A stretch of DNA of 64,000 nucleotides. Source: Arthrobacter sp. (GTDB lineage Bacteria > Actinomycetota > Actinomycetes > Actinomycetales > Micrococcaceae). The translations under genes and the position numbers were made by a program. The notes beneath the pieces were generated by a model. That model ran no database searches. It worked only from the letters and a program-made list of their open reading frames with translations, and was not told the origin of the DNA. The stretch is taken from contig JAITLQ010000002.1 in the NCBI GenBank assembly GCA_031277795.1, positions 62,001 through 126,000 of the forward strand, written 5' to 3'. Within the stretch, counting starts at the first letter, position 1; each line of letters opens with the position of its first letter. Positions 25,116 through 34,600 of the stretch are shown here, one piece after another.

Positions 25116-26495
25116 GTGAGTCTTCCTGTGCATACCCCGCTCGCCGGCACGCAGTCCGGGCCCGCCACCGACCCCGCGCTCGATGCGTGGCGTCAGCTGA
25201 ATCCGAAGCAGCAACCCAGCTGGGCCGGAACCCCGGAGCATGCCCGCGTTCTGTCCGAGCTTGGCACCCTGCCCCCGCTGGTCTTTGCCGGCGAGGTGGA
25301 CGTGCTCAAGTCCCGCCTGGCCGCAGCCGCCCGCGGCGAGGCCTTCCTGCTGCAGGGCGGTGACTGCGCCGAGACGTTCGCGGCGGCGACCGCCGATCGG
25401 ATCCAGGCGCGCGTCAAGACGATCCTGCAGATGGCCGTGGTGCTCACCTATGGCGCCCAGATGCCTGTCATCAAGATGGGTCGCATGGCCGGCCAGTTCG
25501 CCAAGCCGCGCTCCTCGGATGTGGAGACACGCGGCGAGGTCACGCTGCCCGCCTTCCGCGGCGACATCGTCAACGGCTACGACTTCACGCCGGAGTCCCG
25601 CGCGCACAACCCGCAGCGCATGATCACGGCCTACAACACCTCGGCGTCCACGCTGAACCTCATCCGCGCCTTCACGCAGGGCGGCTTCGCCGATCTGCGC
25701 AGCGTGCACTCGTGGAACCAGGGCTTCATGGCCAACCCGGCCTACCACGAGTACGAGCAGCTGGCCGGCGAGATCGACCGCGCCGTGCACTTCATGGAGG
25801 CCTGCGGCGCGGACTTCGAGGCGCTCAAGCGCGCCGAGTTCTACGCGGCCCACGAGGCGCTGCTGCTCGACTACGAGCGCGCGCTGACCCGCACCGACTC
25901 CCGCACCGGCCTGCCCTACGACACTTCGGGCCACTTCCTGTGGATCGGTGAGCGCACGCGCGAGCTGGACGGCGCCCACGTCGACTTCCTCTCCAAGGTG
26001 AAGAACCCGATCGGCGTCAAGCTCGGCCCCACCACCACGGGTCAGGACGCGCTGGACCTCATCAACAAGCTGGATCCGGAGCGCGAGCCGGGCCGCCTGA
26101 CCTTCATCACCCGCATGGGTGCAGGCAAGATCCGCGAGGCCCTGCCGCCCATCGTCCAGGCCGTCCGCGACGCCGGCGCCCAGGTCGTGTGGGTCACCGA
26201 TCCCATGCACGGCAACACCATCACCTCCAAGAACGGCTACAAGACGCGCCGCTTCGAGGATGTGCTGGACGAGGTGCGCGGCTTCTTCGAGGTGCACCGC
26301 TCCCTGGGCACCATCCCGGGCGGCCTGCACGTCGAGATGACCGGCGACGACGTGGCGGAGTGCCTCGGTGGCTCCGATCCCGTGGTGGAGGAGCAGTTCG
26401 ATGCGCTCTACGAGACCGTGGTCGACCCGCGCCTGAACCACGCGCAGTCGCTCGAGCTGGCCTTCCTCGTGGCCGAGGGCCTGGCCCGCCGCTGA
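25116..26495 (+). CDS. aroG: Class II 3-deoxy-7-phosphoheptulonate synthase
   Basis: A 459-residue class II DAHP synthase, condensing phosphoenolpyruvate with erythrose 4-phosphate as the first step of aromatic synthesis. Family blocks are in order: QQPSW near the start, FLLQGGDCAETF, the KMGRMAGQFAKPRSS block, ESRAHNPQRM, WIGERTRELDGAHV, NPIGVKLGP, and WVTDPMHGNT with metal-binding residues. The GTG start has no ribosome-binding site but sits 6 nt after a -10 box, a leaderless arrangement. It ends at a strong T-tailed terminator. Proximity to the PASTA kinase gene repeats the aroG-pknL neighbourhood of mycobacteria and corynebacteria. Confidence 0.97.
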   Translation: MSLPVHTPLAGTQSGPATDPALDAWRQLNPKQQPSWAGTPEHARVLSELGTLPPLVFAGEVDVLKSRLAAAARGEAFLLQGGDCAETFAAATADRIQARVKTILQMAVVLTYGAQMPVIKMGRMAGQFAKPRSSDVETRGEVTLPAFRGDIVNGYDFTPESRAHNPQRMITAYNTSASTLNLIRAFTQGGFADLRSVHSWNQGFMANPAYHEYEQLAGEIDRAVHFMEACGADFEALKRAEFYAAHEALLLDYERALTRTDSRTGLPYDTSGHFLWIGERTRELDGAHVDFLSKVKNPIGVKLGPTTTGQDALDLINKLDPEREPGRLTFITRMGAGKIREALPPIVQAVRDAGAQVVWVTDPMHGNTITSKNGYKTRRFEDVLDEVRGFFEVHRSLGTIPGGLHVEMTGDDVAECLGGSDPVVEEQFDALYETVVDPRLNHAQSLELAFLVAEGLARR

Positions 26496-26543
26496 CCGGC
26501 GGTGGCGCGGTATCGCCTCGACCCCGCGCCGGCTCACCGATTC

Positions 26544-26585
26544 CGGACAAGCTCCCCGCCGTTGGCGGGGAGCTTGTCCGTTTTT
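26544..26585 (+). terminator. Intrinsic terminator after aroG
   Basis: Perfect 17-bp stem (26544-26560 with 26564-26580), GTT loop, followed by TTTTT at 26581-26585. Textbook Rho-independent terminator. Confidence 0.93.
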
Positions 26586-26661
26586 GGGGACGAGATGCAC
26601 GACGGCGGGTGGTCCAGCCGCGCTTTCGGCGCACGGCGCGCGGCGTGAAAGAATCGGGGAC

Positions 26662-27438
26662 ATGCTGACCCGTGGTGACTTCCCGATCCTTGATCTCGAT
26701 ACCGATACGAACGACCTGATCGGGGGCTGGGACCGCGAGGCCCACGCGCCTGACACCCTGCCCACCCGCCTGGTCATGGCCTTCCTGGGCCCCACCGTCG
26801 ATCAGTTCGCCGCCGAGCGCGGCTGGGAGACCGCCGTCACGCTCGAGTCGATCACGCGCGACTTCCCGTACTTCGTCACGGAGCATCGCGGCGAGAAGGT
26901 GGCCATCGTCCTGGCGCCGCTCGGCGCCCCGGCCGCCGTCCAGAACCTCGAGTTCGGCCTCAACCTCGGCGTCAAGCACGTCGTGGCCGTGGGCTCCTGC
27001 GGCGCCCTGCACTCCCACGAGGAGAACGCCATGCTCGTGCCCACGCGTGCGCTGCGCGACGAGGGCACGAGCTACCACTACGCCCCGGCGGGCGACTGGA
27101 TCGAGCTGGAGCCGAGCAGCGTCCAGGCCGTCAAGGACGCGCTCGTGGCCGCGAACCGCGACTTCGCCGAGGTCGCCACCTGGACCACCGACGGCTTCTA
27201 CCGCGAGACGCCCGCCGTCATCGAGGCCCGCAAGGAGGCCGGCTGCGATGTGGTGGACATGGAGTGCTCCGCCCTCGCCGCCGCCTGCGCCTTCCGCGGC
27301 GCCGCCTTCGCGCAGCTGCTCTACACGGCCGACTCGCTCGCCGACCTCGACGCCCACGACCCGCGCGGCTGGGGCATCGCCTCCCGCGCCACGGCGCTGG
27401 ATCTCGCCCTGGACGCCGTGGTGCGCCTGGGCAAGTAG
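26662..27438 (+). CDS. Nucleoside phosphorylase family protein
   Basis: A 258-residue protein of the PNP/UDP phosphorylase fold. Recognisable blocks are ITRDFPYFVTEHRGEKVAIV, HVVAVGSCGALHS (phosphate-loop region), the purine/ribose site VVDMECSALAAACAFRG and the closing TADSLAD. This last block resembles uridine phosphorylase-like members more than MTAN. It should split nucleosides with phosphate in the cytoplasm; the base preference cannot be read. ATG 26662 is chosen because upstream codons are unconserved; an AAGAAT -10-like box 7 nt before it suggests a leaderless transcript. It is flanked by two strong terminators and so is monocistronic. Confidence 0.85.
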   Translation: MLTRGDFPILDLDTDTNDLIGGWDREAHAPDTLPTRLVMAFLGPTVDQFAAERGWETAVTLESITRDFPYFVTEHRGEKVAIVLAPLGAPAAVQNLEFGLNLGVKHVVAVGSCGALHSHEENAMLVPTRALRDEGTSYHYAPAGDWIELEPSSVQAVKDALVAANRDFAEVATWTTDGFYRETPAVIEARKEAGCDVVDMECSALAAACAFRGAAFAQLLYTADSLADLDAHDPRGWGIASRATALDLALDAVVRLGK

Positions 27439-27468
27439 CCCGTCCGGCCCCCGCGCCTCAGCGGGAGA

Positions 27469-27518
27469 AACGCCAGGGCCCGACGGCGGGTGATCACCCG
27501 CCGTCGGGCCCTGGCGTT
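27469..27518. terminator. Bidirectional terminator (perfect 50-bp palindrome)
   Basis: Arms 27469-27493 and 27494-27518 are exact reverse complements centred on TGATCA. It lies between convergent nucleoside phosphorylase and kinase genes. Confidence 0.85.
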
Positions 27519-27538
27519 GCGCCGCGGGGCGCCGCGGC

Positions 27539-30139
27539 CTAGTAGACCGTGATGGTGACGGTGGAGCCCTTCGTGGCCATGGTGCCCGAGCGGGGGTCCT
27601 GGCCCACCACGCGATCGAAGACGGTGCCGAAGACGCCGCCCGACTTCACGTCGACGCTGAACCCGGCGTCCTCGAGGAGGGCGCGGGCGTCGTCCGTGCT
27701 CTTGTTGATGACGCTGGGGACCTCGAAGAGCTCGGGGCCCTTGGAGACCTGGTACTCGATCGTTGAGCCCTTGGAGACCTTCTCGCCGGCCGCCAGGGCC
27801 TGCTTGGCGACCCGACCCTCAGCCACGTCGTCCGAGAAGACATCGTCGCCGCGCTGGGGCTTGAGCGATTGCGCCGCGAGCAGCTGCTCGGCGTCCTCGG
27901 GGCTCTTGCCCGTCAGGGACGGCACCTCGACCGGCGCCTGGCCGCGCGAGATCACGAGGTCGACCTTGGTGTCGGAGCGCAACTGTTCGCCGACCTTCTT
28001 GGCCTGGCTCACCACGAGGCCCTTGTCGATCGACTCGTCGTAGGCCTGCGTGACCTTCCCGAGCGCTAGGTGTTGCTCCTCGAGCGCCTGCTTGGCCGCC
28101 GCTTGGCTCTGGCCCACCACGTTGGGGACGGCGTAGAGCTGCGGGCCCTTGGAGATGAGCAGCGTGACGGAGCTGAGCCGCATGATCTGGCTGCCGCCCG
28201 GCGGATCGGTGGAGACGACCTTGCCCTGCTCCACCTCCTCGTCGAACGCCGTGGCGACGTTGATCGTGGAGATGCCCTGCTCATCGAGCGAGGCGCGGGC
28301 CGCTGACTCGGTGGCCCCGCGCAGCTCGGGAATGAGCACGCGGGCGCCGGGGCCGGCCCCGAAGAACCAGGCGGCGGTGCCCACGAGGGCGGCCACGATG
28401 AGGAGGAGGGCCGCCCAGATCCAGGCCTTCTTGCCGGTGCCCGGGCGCTTGAGCGACTCGGTGGGTTCCTGCGCCGCCTTGGCCCTGGCCTTCGCCTCGG
28501 CCTTGGCCCGGCGCTTGGAGGGGCGCTCCGGGTAGGCGACCTCCGCCTGGACCTCCGGTTCCAGCGCGGGGGCGAGCCGGGGGACGACCTGCTGGGCCGA
28601 GGGCTGCGGGGTCGCCGGCTCGCCCGCGGGCGGCCAGGCGGTCGGTTCGAGCGGGCGCGTGGCGCCCTGGGGTGCGAGCACGCTCGTGGCCTCGGCGGGG
28701 GCCTGCCCGCCCGGGGCGCCTGCCGTTCCGGCGGTTCCGCCGCCCGACGACGCGGGGCCCAGGACGGCGGTCGGGTCGGGCTGGGCCGGCAGCACCTGGG
28801 TGGGGTCCTGCACCGGGGCGGGCGTTGCCGCACCCGCTGCCGTGACGCCGGCGGCGGCCGCCGCGCCTGCGGCGCCGAGCGAGCCGTGCGGCAGGGCCTG
28901 GGTGGCGGCCTCGCCGGCGTCGGAGCCGGGGCTCGCGGCACCCCAGGCGTCGGCGGACAGCGCCTGCGTTGAGGCCTCCGACGCGTCCGAGCCCGGGCCG
29001 GCCCCATCGGGGCTGAGCCACTCGGGTGCCGCGGCGTCGTCCTCGTCGTCCGGGAGGGAAGCGTGGCCGGAGCCGCCGTCGGCGGGGAACCCCGCTCCGG
29101 CCGCTGCCGGGGACGCGCCGGCGGCAGCTCCCGGCTGGGAGCCGGCGGAGGCGGCGTCGGGCGCCGGGTAGGGGCCCGCTTGGCCCGCGTCGTCGCGCCC
29201 GCCTGGGCGCTCACCGGTGCGGTGCATGAGCGCGAGCGTGGAGGTCAGCAGCGTGGCGAGGGGTGCGGGGGCCTCGCCGAGGTCGAGCTGTTCCTCGCTG
29301 AGCTGGGAGCGCGCGTGGCGCAGCTCCTGCAGGAGCGCCTCGGCGTCGTGCGGGCGATCCTCCGGGTCCTTCTCGGTGCACCACGCGATGAGCTCGTCCA
29401 GCTCGGTGGAGAGGCCGGGCACGGAGGCGGAGGCGGGCGGGATCTCCTCGTTGACGTGCGCGAGGGCGACGGCCCACGCGGTGTCTCCCGTGTAAGGCTG
29501 CTTGCCCGTCAGCAGCTCGTGCAGCAGCACGCCGACGGCGTACAGGTCGGCGCGCGTGTCGGCCGGCTTGCCCATGACGAGCTCGGGGGAGACGTAGGCG
29601 ACCGTGCCGATGAGGGCGCCGGTCGAGGTGTGCTTCGTGGCGGCGCGCGCCAGGCCGAAGTCGGCGACCTTGATGCGGCCGTCGGGGGAGATGAGGACGT
29701 TCTCCGGCTTGACGTCGCGGTGCACGAGGCCGGCGCGGTGGGCGGCGGAGAGGCCGCCGAGCACGGCGTCGATGACCTGCAGGGCGGCGCGCGGGGAGAA
29801 GCGCCCCTGGGCGCTCATGATGTCGCGCAGCGTGGCGCCCGGGACATACTCCATGACGAGGTAGGCGGTGTCCGCGTCCACGCCCTGGTCGTAGACGGAG
29901 ACCACGTGGGGGTGGGAGAACTTGGCGGCCGTGATGGCCTCCGCCTCGAAGCGCTCAACGAAGGCCGGGTCCTCGGCCAGGTGCGGGTAGAGCACCTTGA
30001 CGGCCACCTGCCTGCGCAGCTTCTGGTCGGTGGCCAGGTAGACGGTGGACATGCCTCCGCGGGCCAGGCGCCGCTCGATGAGGTAGCGGCGATCCAGCAG
30101 GGTGCCGATGAGGGCGTCTTTCGAAGCGGAATCTGTCAC
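27539..30139 (-). CDS. pknL: PASTA-domain Ser/Thr protein kinase (PknL-like)
   Basis: An 866-residue transmembrane kinase. The kinase domain is at about 15-280: GGMSTVY loop, Lys48 in VAVKVL, HRDVKPEN with Asp142, DFG with Asp160, and an activation loop with Thr171/Thr173 before GTVAYVSPE. A very long Ala/Pro/Gly-rich juxtamembrane region (about 285-590) leads to one membrane helix and four extracellular PASTA repeats to the C-terminus. PASTA repeats sense peptidoglycan or lipid II. The aroG/acyltransferase neighbourhood supports PknL rather than PknB, which usually lies in the rodA-pbpA operon. The start is GTG 30139. GarA is a possible substrate. Confidence 0.92.
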   Translation of the reverse strand: MTDSASKDALIGTLLDRRYLIERRLARGGMSTVYLATDQKLRRQVAVKVLYPHLAEDPAFVERFEAEAITAAKFSHPHVVSVYDQGVDADTAYLVMEYVPGATLRDIMSAQGRFSPRAALQVIDAVLGGLSAAHRAGLVHRDVKPENVLISPDGRIKVADFGLARAATKHTSTGALIGTVAYVSPELVMGKPADTRADLYAVGVLLHELLTGKQPYTGDTAWAVALAHVNEEIPPASASVPGLSTELDELIAWCTEKDPEDRPHDAEALLQELRHARSQLSEEQLDLGEAPAPLATLLTSTLALMHRTGERPGGRDDAGQAGPYPAPDAASAGSQPGAAAGASPAAAGAGFPADGGSGHASLPDDEDDAAAPEWLSPDGAGPGSDASEASTQALSADAWGAASPGSDAGEAATQALPHGSLGAAGAAAAAGVTAAGAATPAPVQDPTQVLPAQPDPTAVLGPASSGGGTAGTAGAPGGQAPAEATSVLAPQGATRPLEPTAWPPAGEPATPQPSAQQVVPRLAPALEPEVQAEVAYPERPSKRRAKAEAKARAKAAQEPTESLKRPGTGKKAWIWAALLLIVAALVGTAAWFFGAGPGARVLIPELRGATESAARASLDEQGISTINVATAFDEEVEQGKVVSTDPPGGSQIMRLSSVTLLISKGPQLYAVPNVVGQSQAAAKQALEEQHLALGKVTQAYDESIDKGLVVSQAKKVGEQLRSDTKVDLVISRGQAPVEVPSLTGKSPEDAEQLLAAQSLKPQRGDDVFSDDVAEGRVAKQALAAGEKVSKGSTIEYQVSKGPELFEVPSVINKSTDDARALLEDAGFSVDVKSGGVFGTVFDRVVGQDPRSGTMATKGSTVTITVY

Positions 30140-30265
30140 AGGAGCGATCCTAGGTCAGCGGGTGCGCGGTGGGCCCGGCAACACCCCGGGCCTCGGCGCC
30201 GGGACACCGGGGCGCCGGGGCGGAAGAGTGCGGGGCGAGGGGCCGGCCGCGGCGGGCGGGAACGG

Positions 30266-30304
30266 CATCGGGGCCGCACCGTGGGTGACGGTGCGGCCCC
30301 GATG
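30266..30304 (-). terminator. Terminator downstream of whiB1
   Basis: Perfect 17-bp arms (30266-30282, 30288-30304) with a 5-nt loop, 66 bp after the whiB1 stop on the minus strand. Confidence 0.75.
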
Positions 30305-30370
30305 ACGAGGTGCCGGCGCGTGGCGCCCTCCGGGGGAGTCGGCGCGGCGCGTGGGCGATGAAGGCGTGGA

Positions 30371-30619
30371 TCAGGAGGCGCGGCGGGCGCGAGCGGCGCG
30401 GCGCTTCATGGCGCGGCGCTCGTCCTCGCTCATGCCGCCCCAGACGCCGGCGTCCTGGCCGGACTCGATGGCCCACTGCAGGCACTTGTCAACGACCTCG
30501 CAGCTGCGGCACACACCCTTCGCCTCCTCGATCTGCAGGAGGGCAGGACCGGTATTACCCACGGGGAAGAACAGGTCCGGGTCCTTGTCCAAACAGGCGG
30601 CCTTGTCGCGCCAACTCAT
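30371..30619 (-). CDS. whiB1: WhiB1-type iron-sulfur transcription factor
   Basis: An 82-residue WhiB protein. Four cluster-binding cysteines are Cys9, Cys37, Cys40 and Cys46 (CRSC spacing CxxC), followed by the GVWGGMSEDERR turn and a basic DNA-binding tail (MKRRAARARR). The near match to the mycobacterial WhiB1 pattern (MxWRxKAxC, LFFPVGN.GPAL) supports the subfamily. WhiB1 binds a nitric-oxide-sensitive [4Fe-4S] cluster and the primary sigma factor. ATG 30619 has AAGGAG 10 nt upstream; an upstream in-frame start would add unconserved residues. It stands alone, with a 320-bp divergent regulatory region. Confidence 0.95.
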   Translation of the reverse strand: MSWRDKAACLDKDPDLFFPVGNTGPALLQIEEAKGVCRSCEVVDKCLQWAIESGQDAGVWGGMSEDERRAMKRRAARARRAS

Positions 30620-30939
30620 GCTCGTGGTTCTCCTTGGTTTAGCGGGGGGGCACACCCGCACCACCGGGGGGTGGCGGAGAGGGCGTGGCCAGATGGGTAA
30701 ACACACCCTTGGTCATTCCTTTCAATGTTTTCATGCGTGACGTGGTGTGACAAGGGCGGGGTTCCTCGGAACCGGCTCCGAACCGTGTGGGGTTTCTCAC
30801 CGTTCATCTTGCGCTTACCCCCTTGTCTTTCTTCCCGTGTAGTCACAGGGGGTCCGCCCGTTCGGAGCCGCTGTGGGTGCTGTCGGCGGGACGGTATGCG
30901 GGGGGCAGGGGCCGGCCGCGGTGTCCGTAGACTGGTGGC
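30620..30939. other. Divergent regulatory region between whiB1 and a membrane-protein gene
   Basis: 320 bp with no credible gene. It is less GC-rich around 30700-30840. It holds a dyad GGTTCC-TC-GGAACC at 30760-30773. On the minus strand TTGAAA and TTGTCA hexamers could serve as whiB1 -35 elements, but no well-spaced -10 stands out. The leaderless promoter of the plus-strand gene is at its right edge. Confidence 0.55.
30928..30933 (+). promoter_or_regulatory. -10 box giving a leaderless transcript
   Basis: TAGACT ends 6 nt before the GTG at 30940, the same spacing as at aroG. Confidence 0.55.
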
Positions 30940-31464
30940 GTGAGCCCTACCTCGAAGCCCCGCAAGCCCCGCCGCTCCGACGCCCCCGTGAAGGGCGGTG
31001 CCGCCGGCCGCGGCGCCGCGGGAGCGGGCCGGCGGCCAGGGTCCGAGGCGGCGGCCGACGCCGCTCCCGCCCGGGTGGAGCGGCCGTGGACGGTCATGAT
31101 CACCTCGCTCATCATGGCGCTCGAGGCGGTCATCGTCCTGTGGGGCGCCCTGAACTTCGTGTTCACGCTTAGGGCCCCCGGCCCGCTCAACGTGGGCGGA
31201 CGCCTCTTCCTCGTGGTGCTCATGGTCGGCGCCGCCGCCTTCGCCGCCTCGGTGGCGGCCAAGCACCTCGCCGGGCGGGCGTGGACCCGCGCCGCCGTGG
31301 TGGTGTGGCAGCTCTTCCAGGTCATCCTCTCCGGGCAGTTCCTGGGCGGAGGCGCGCCCGTGCTTGGCGTGGTGCTGCTCGTGCCGGCCGCCGTGGCCCT
31401 CGTGCTCGTGTTCGCGCCGGCCACGCGCCGCTTCCTCGAGGCGGACGACCAGCCCCGTCGCTGA
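30940..31464 (+). CDS. Small four-helix membrane protein of unknown function
   Basis: A 174-residue protein. A disordered, Arg/Ala-rich cytoplasmic tail of about 48 residues is followed by four hydrophobic helices (about 53-73, 83-105, 110-130, 135-155) and a short acidic end. The first helix region MALEAVIVLWGALNFVF resembles DUF4233-type actinobacterial membrane proteins, but I cannot confirm the family. The GTG start lies 6 nt after a TAGACT box and lacks a Shine-Dalgarno, so it is likely leaderless. Genes on both sides are transcribed away or converge, so it is a single-gene unit. No function is proposed. Confidence 0.75.
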   Translation: MSPTSKPRKPRRSDAPVKGGAAGRGAAGAGRRPGSEAAADAAPARVERPWTVMITSLIMALEAVIVLWGALNFVFTLRAPGPLNVGGRLFLVVLMVGAAAFAASVAAKHLAGRAWTRAAVVVWQLFQVILSGQFLGGGAPVLGVVLLVPAAVALVLVFAPATRRFLEADDQPRR

Positions 31465-31654
31465 CGGCGCGCCCTCCCGGGCGCTCTGTCTTCCGGGCGC
31501 CACCGAGCCGCGGGTTCCGGCCGCTGGTGCGTTCGCCCCTCCGGCCTCGACCGCGTCGCTGGGCGCGACTTTCCCGGCGTTCGCGCGTTCGGGCACCATC
31601 CCGGTTTCGGTTCCGGCCTCCTCGCCGGGCACCACCCCGGCCTCGGACCGCCGC

Positions 31655-34600
31655 TCACCCCTCGTCCTCGCCGCCCGGCGCGGCCAGCAGCTGCACCCGG
31701 ACGGGATGCACGGCTCCGGCCGGCGTGAGCCAGGCGCGTCCCGGCGGGGCCGTGGGGTCCGGCGGGACGCGGTGGGTCCAGCCCTCGGCCTCCGCCGCGG
31801 TGCGCGGACCCAGCAGCACGACGTCGTGCAGGGGGTCGAGGTCCATCAGCCAGGGCAGGAGCATGGCGGTCCGGGGCGAGGCGAGCGCCGTCGCCAGCAC
31901 CCGCCCGCCCGAGCGAAGGCGTTCGGTGAGCCGGTAGCTCTCCTCCCGAGTCCAGGTGTCCGCATCGTCGACGACGGCCCACGTCTCCGGCGGGGGTTCG
32001 TTCCCGCCGGCCACCCACTGCGCCGTCCGCTCGCCCCAGGCGTAGGCCAGGAGGGCGGCGGCGCTGCTTCGCCCGCTGCCGGGACCGCCCAGGATGATCG
32101 CCGCCTTGCCGCGTGGCCGCCAGCTCACGGCGGCGCGCGAAACGCTCGCCACCCCCACGGCGGACCGGCCCACCCCCGGCGTCGTGGCGTCGGCGGCCGG
32201 GCCTTCCGCGCCGAGCGTTCCCGTGCCGCCGGGCGCCACAACGCCCGGCCGCAGATCCCGGCGGTGAACGAGACGCGGAGGCGGCACCCACAGCGAGGAG
32301 GGGAGCTGGGCGCGGGGTGCGTCCTCCCGCCCGGCGCGGGGAACCCGGAGCGTGTTCCCGTCCGGCGCCGCGACCGCGCTGCGCTTGCGGCGGAGGGGCA
32401 GCCGCGCCGGCGGAGCCACGAGCATCTGCACGATCGTGCCGCGGTCAGGGTGCCCGGCCCCGAGGAGGACGCCACGCCCGGTGAGGGGTGAGCAGGGGGC
32501 CATCCTCGGCCAGAGGGCGAGCGACTCGTCGCCCGCGCCGTGGGGCAGGTAGATCCGGGAGGTGCAGGGCGAGAGCCAGCGCGAGCCGGCCAGTTCGCGC
32601 GTCCCGGCGATGATGGGCACGACGCCGGGGTGCCGCGTCAGGGCTTGCAGGCGCGCCTCGCGCTGGAGCGCCGCGGCTGCCGTGCCGTCGGCGAGCCAAG
32701 CGGAGAGCCCGAGCACCCACAGCAGCAGGGTGTGATCGGTGCTGGCCGTCTCCATCGCGGCGGCCAGCACCTCGTCGCTCCAGTCCGGGTCCTCCGCCTC
32801 CGCCCAGGCCAGCACCGTTCCCCTCGCCGAGGAGAGGGGCACGCCGGCGCTGGAGAGTCCGTTGAGGACAACGCTGCGGTGGGCCAGGAGGGGGTCACGC
32901 AGCACCTGCGCGAGCGCCGCGGGCGCCACGGTTCCCAGCTCCAGCGGCGTCCCGGCGAGCAGCGCCAGCCCGGCGCGTGGGTCCGGCTCCCAGCGCAAGG
33001 GGACGCAGACCCCCTCGGCGTCCTGCCGCAGCCCCAGGAGCACCCCGCGTTCCGGGGTGGACACCGCGATCCGCAGCGGGGCCGGCGGCAAGGCTGCGGG
33101 CACGAGCGGAGCCTCCGGCCGCGCGCCCCGGCGCGCCGCCACCGACAGGCGTTCGGCGAGGCCCGGGGTCGGGCGCGCCGGCGCGGGCAAGGGAAGGGCG
33201 TCGCAGAGCCGCGGGCCGATCAATCGATCCGGGGTGGGGTCGGGGACGGAGCCGGCTGGCGCGAAGCGTGCGCGCTGCGGCTCGGTGCCCGCGATCCGCA
33301 CCCAGGCGCTGCCCGGGGCCGTCGGGTCGAGCTTGGCGGCGGCCGACACGCCGATGACGTCCATCGATTCGGTCTCCGAGGCGAGCCTGAGGGCGATCAC
33401 GAGCGAGACGTTGGCCCGGATCTCCGGGGAAATCACGCCCTGGGGGCGTTGGGTCGAGAGGACGAGGTGCACTCCCAGCGAGCGGCCGACCGTGGCCAGC
33501 CGGATCAGCCGCTCGAGCACCTCGGGGACGTCCTCGGCGAGGACCCGAAACTCATCAACCGCCACGATGAGGTGGGCCGGGGCGTCTTCGAGGTGCTCCG
33601 CGGCGGCCAGATCGGCCAGTCCCGCCGCGGCGAGCCACCGCTCGCGCCGCTTGACCTCGACGGCCAAGGCGGCGAGCACCCGTTCGCTCTCGGCGGCGTC
33701 GAGGTCGGTGACGAGGCACTCCGTGTGGGGCAGGCGCGCGAACGGCGCGAACGTGGATCCGCCCTTGAAGTCGAACAGCACGAGCCGGAGCCGCCGCGGC
33801 GGATAGGCCAGGACCAGCTCCAGCAGCCAGGTGCGCAGGAACTCGGACTTGCCTGCGCCGGTGGTGCCGGCGACCAAGGCGTGCGGCCCGTGGGCCACGA
33901 GGTCAAGACTCAAGGTTCCCCGATCGGTGTCCCCGACGGTTGCCGCGAGGGTGCCGGGGGGTGGTTCGCGCTCCGGCCGCCCGCCGTGCCCCTGGTCGGC
34001 GGTGCGCAACGCCCGTGCGCGCCGGCGTGCCGCCTCATCCAGGCCCTGCAGGCTGCACCCCTCGGGCAGGAAGGCGCGGCGCTTGCTCCCGTGCGTCACC
34101 CGGTCGTGGTGGGGGTCGATGAGCCACTCGGCGTCGGTTGAACCGTCCGGCACCCGCAGGAGCTCCACCGTGCCTTCGGCCTCCGGCGTGCCGGGCGAGG
34201 TCCACGTGAGGCGCGCGAGGACCCCGGGGCTCAGTTGGGCGAGGCCGACGCCCGGAAGCGTGAGCAACCCGGCCGGCCACGCGGCATCCGGGGCAACCTC
34301 GAGGACGTCGGAGGGGCGCAGGGAGAAGATGAGCCAGGCGAGGACGGCCCGTGCCAGCGGATCGCTGTGCGGGTGGCCGGCCACGATGCCGATGCGCTCG
34401 CCGTTCGCGGGCCAGATCAGGAGGGGAAGCGAGCGAACCCTCCATCGCTTGCCTCGGCGACCCGGTTCGGGTGCCGGCATCGTGACGCGCGGATTGCACA
34501 GCGGGCCGAGCCGCGCGGGAAACGCGCGCGCCGCGCGATCGGAGGGCGGCGTCGGGGCCTCGGGGCGTCCGGACCCGGCGCCCCAGGCGGCGAGAAAGCT

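Noticed and set aside
25066-25119. Short upstream ORF with one Trp codon overlapping the aroG start, suggesting an attenuator
   Set aside because: A TAGGCT -10 box lies inside it and predicts transcription from the aroG start codon, so the ORF would not be transcribed. A single Trp codon and no terminator/antiterminator pair also argue against attenuation.
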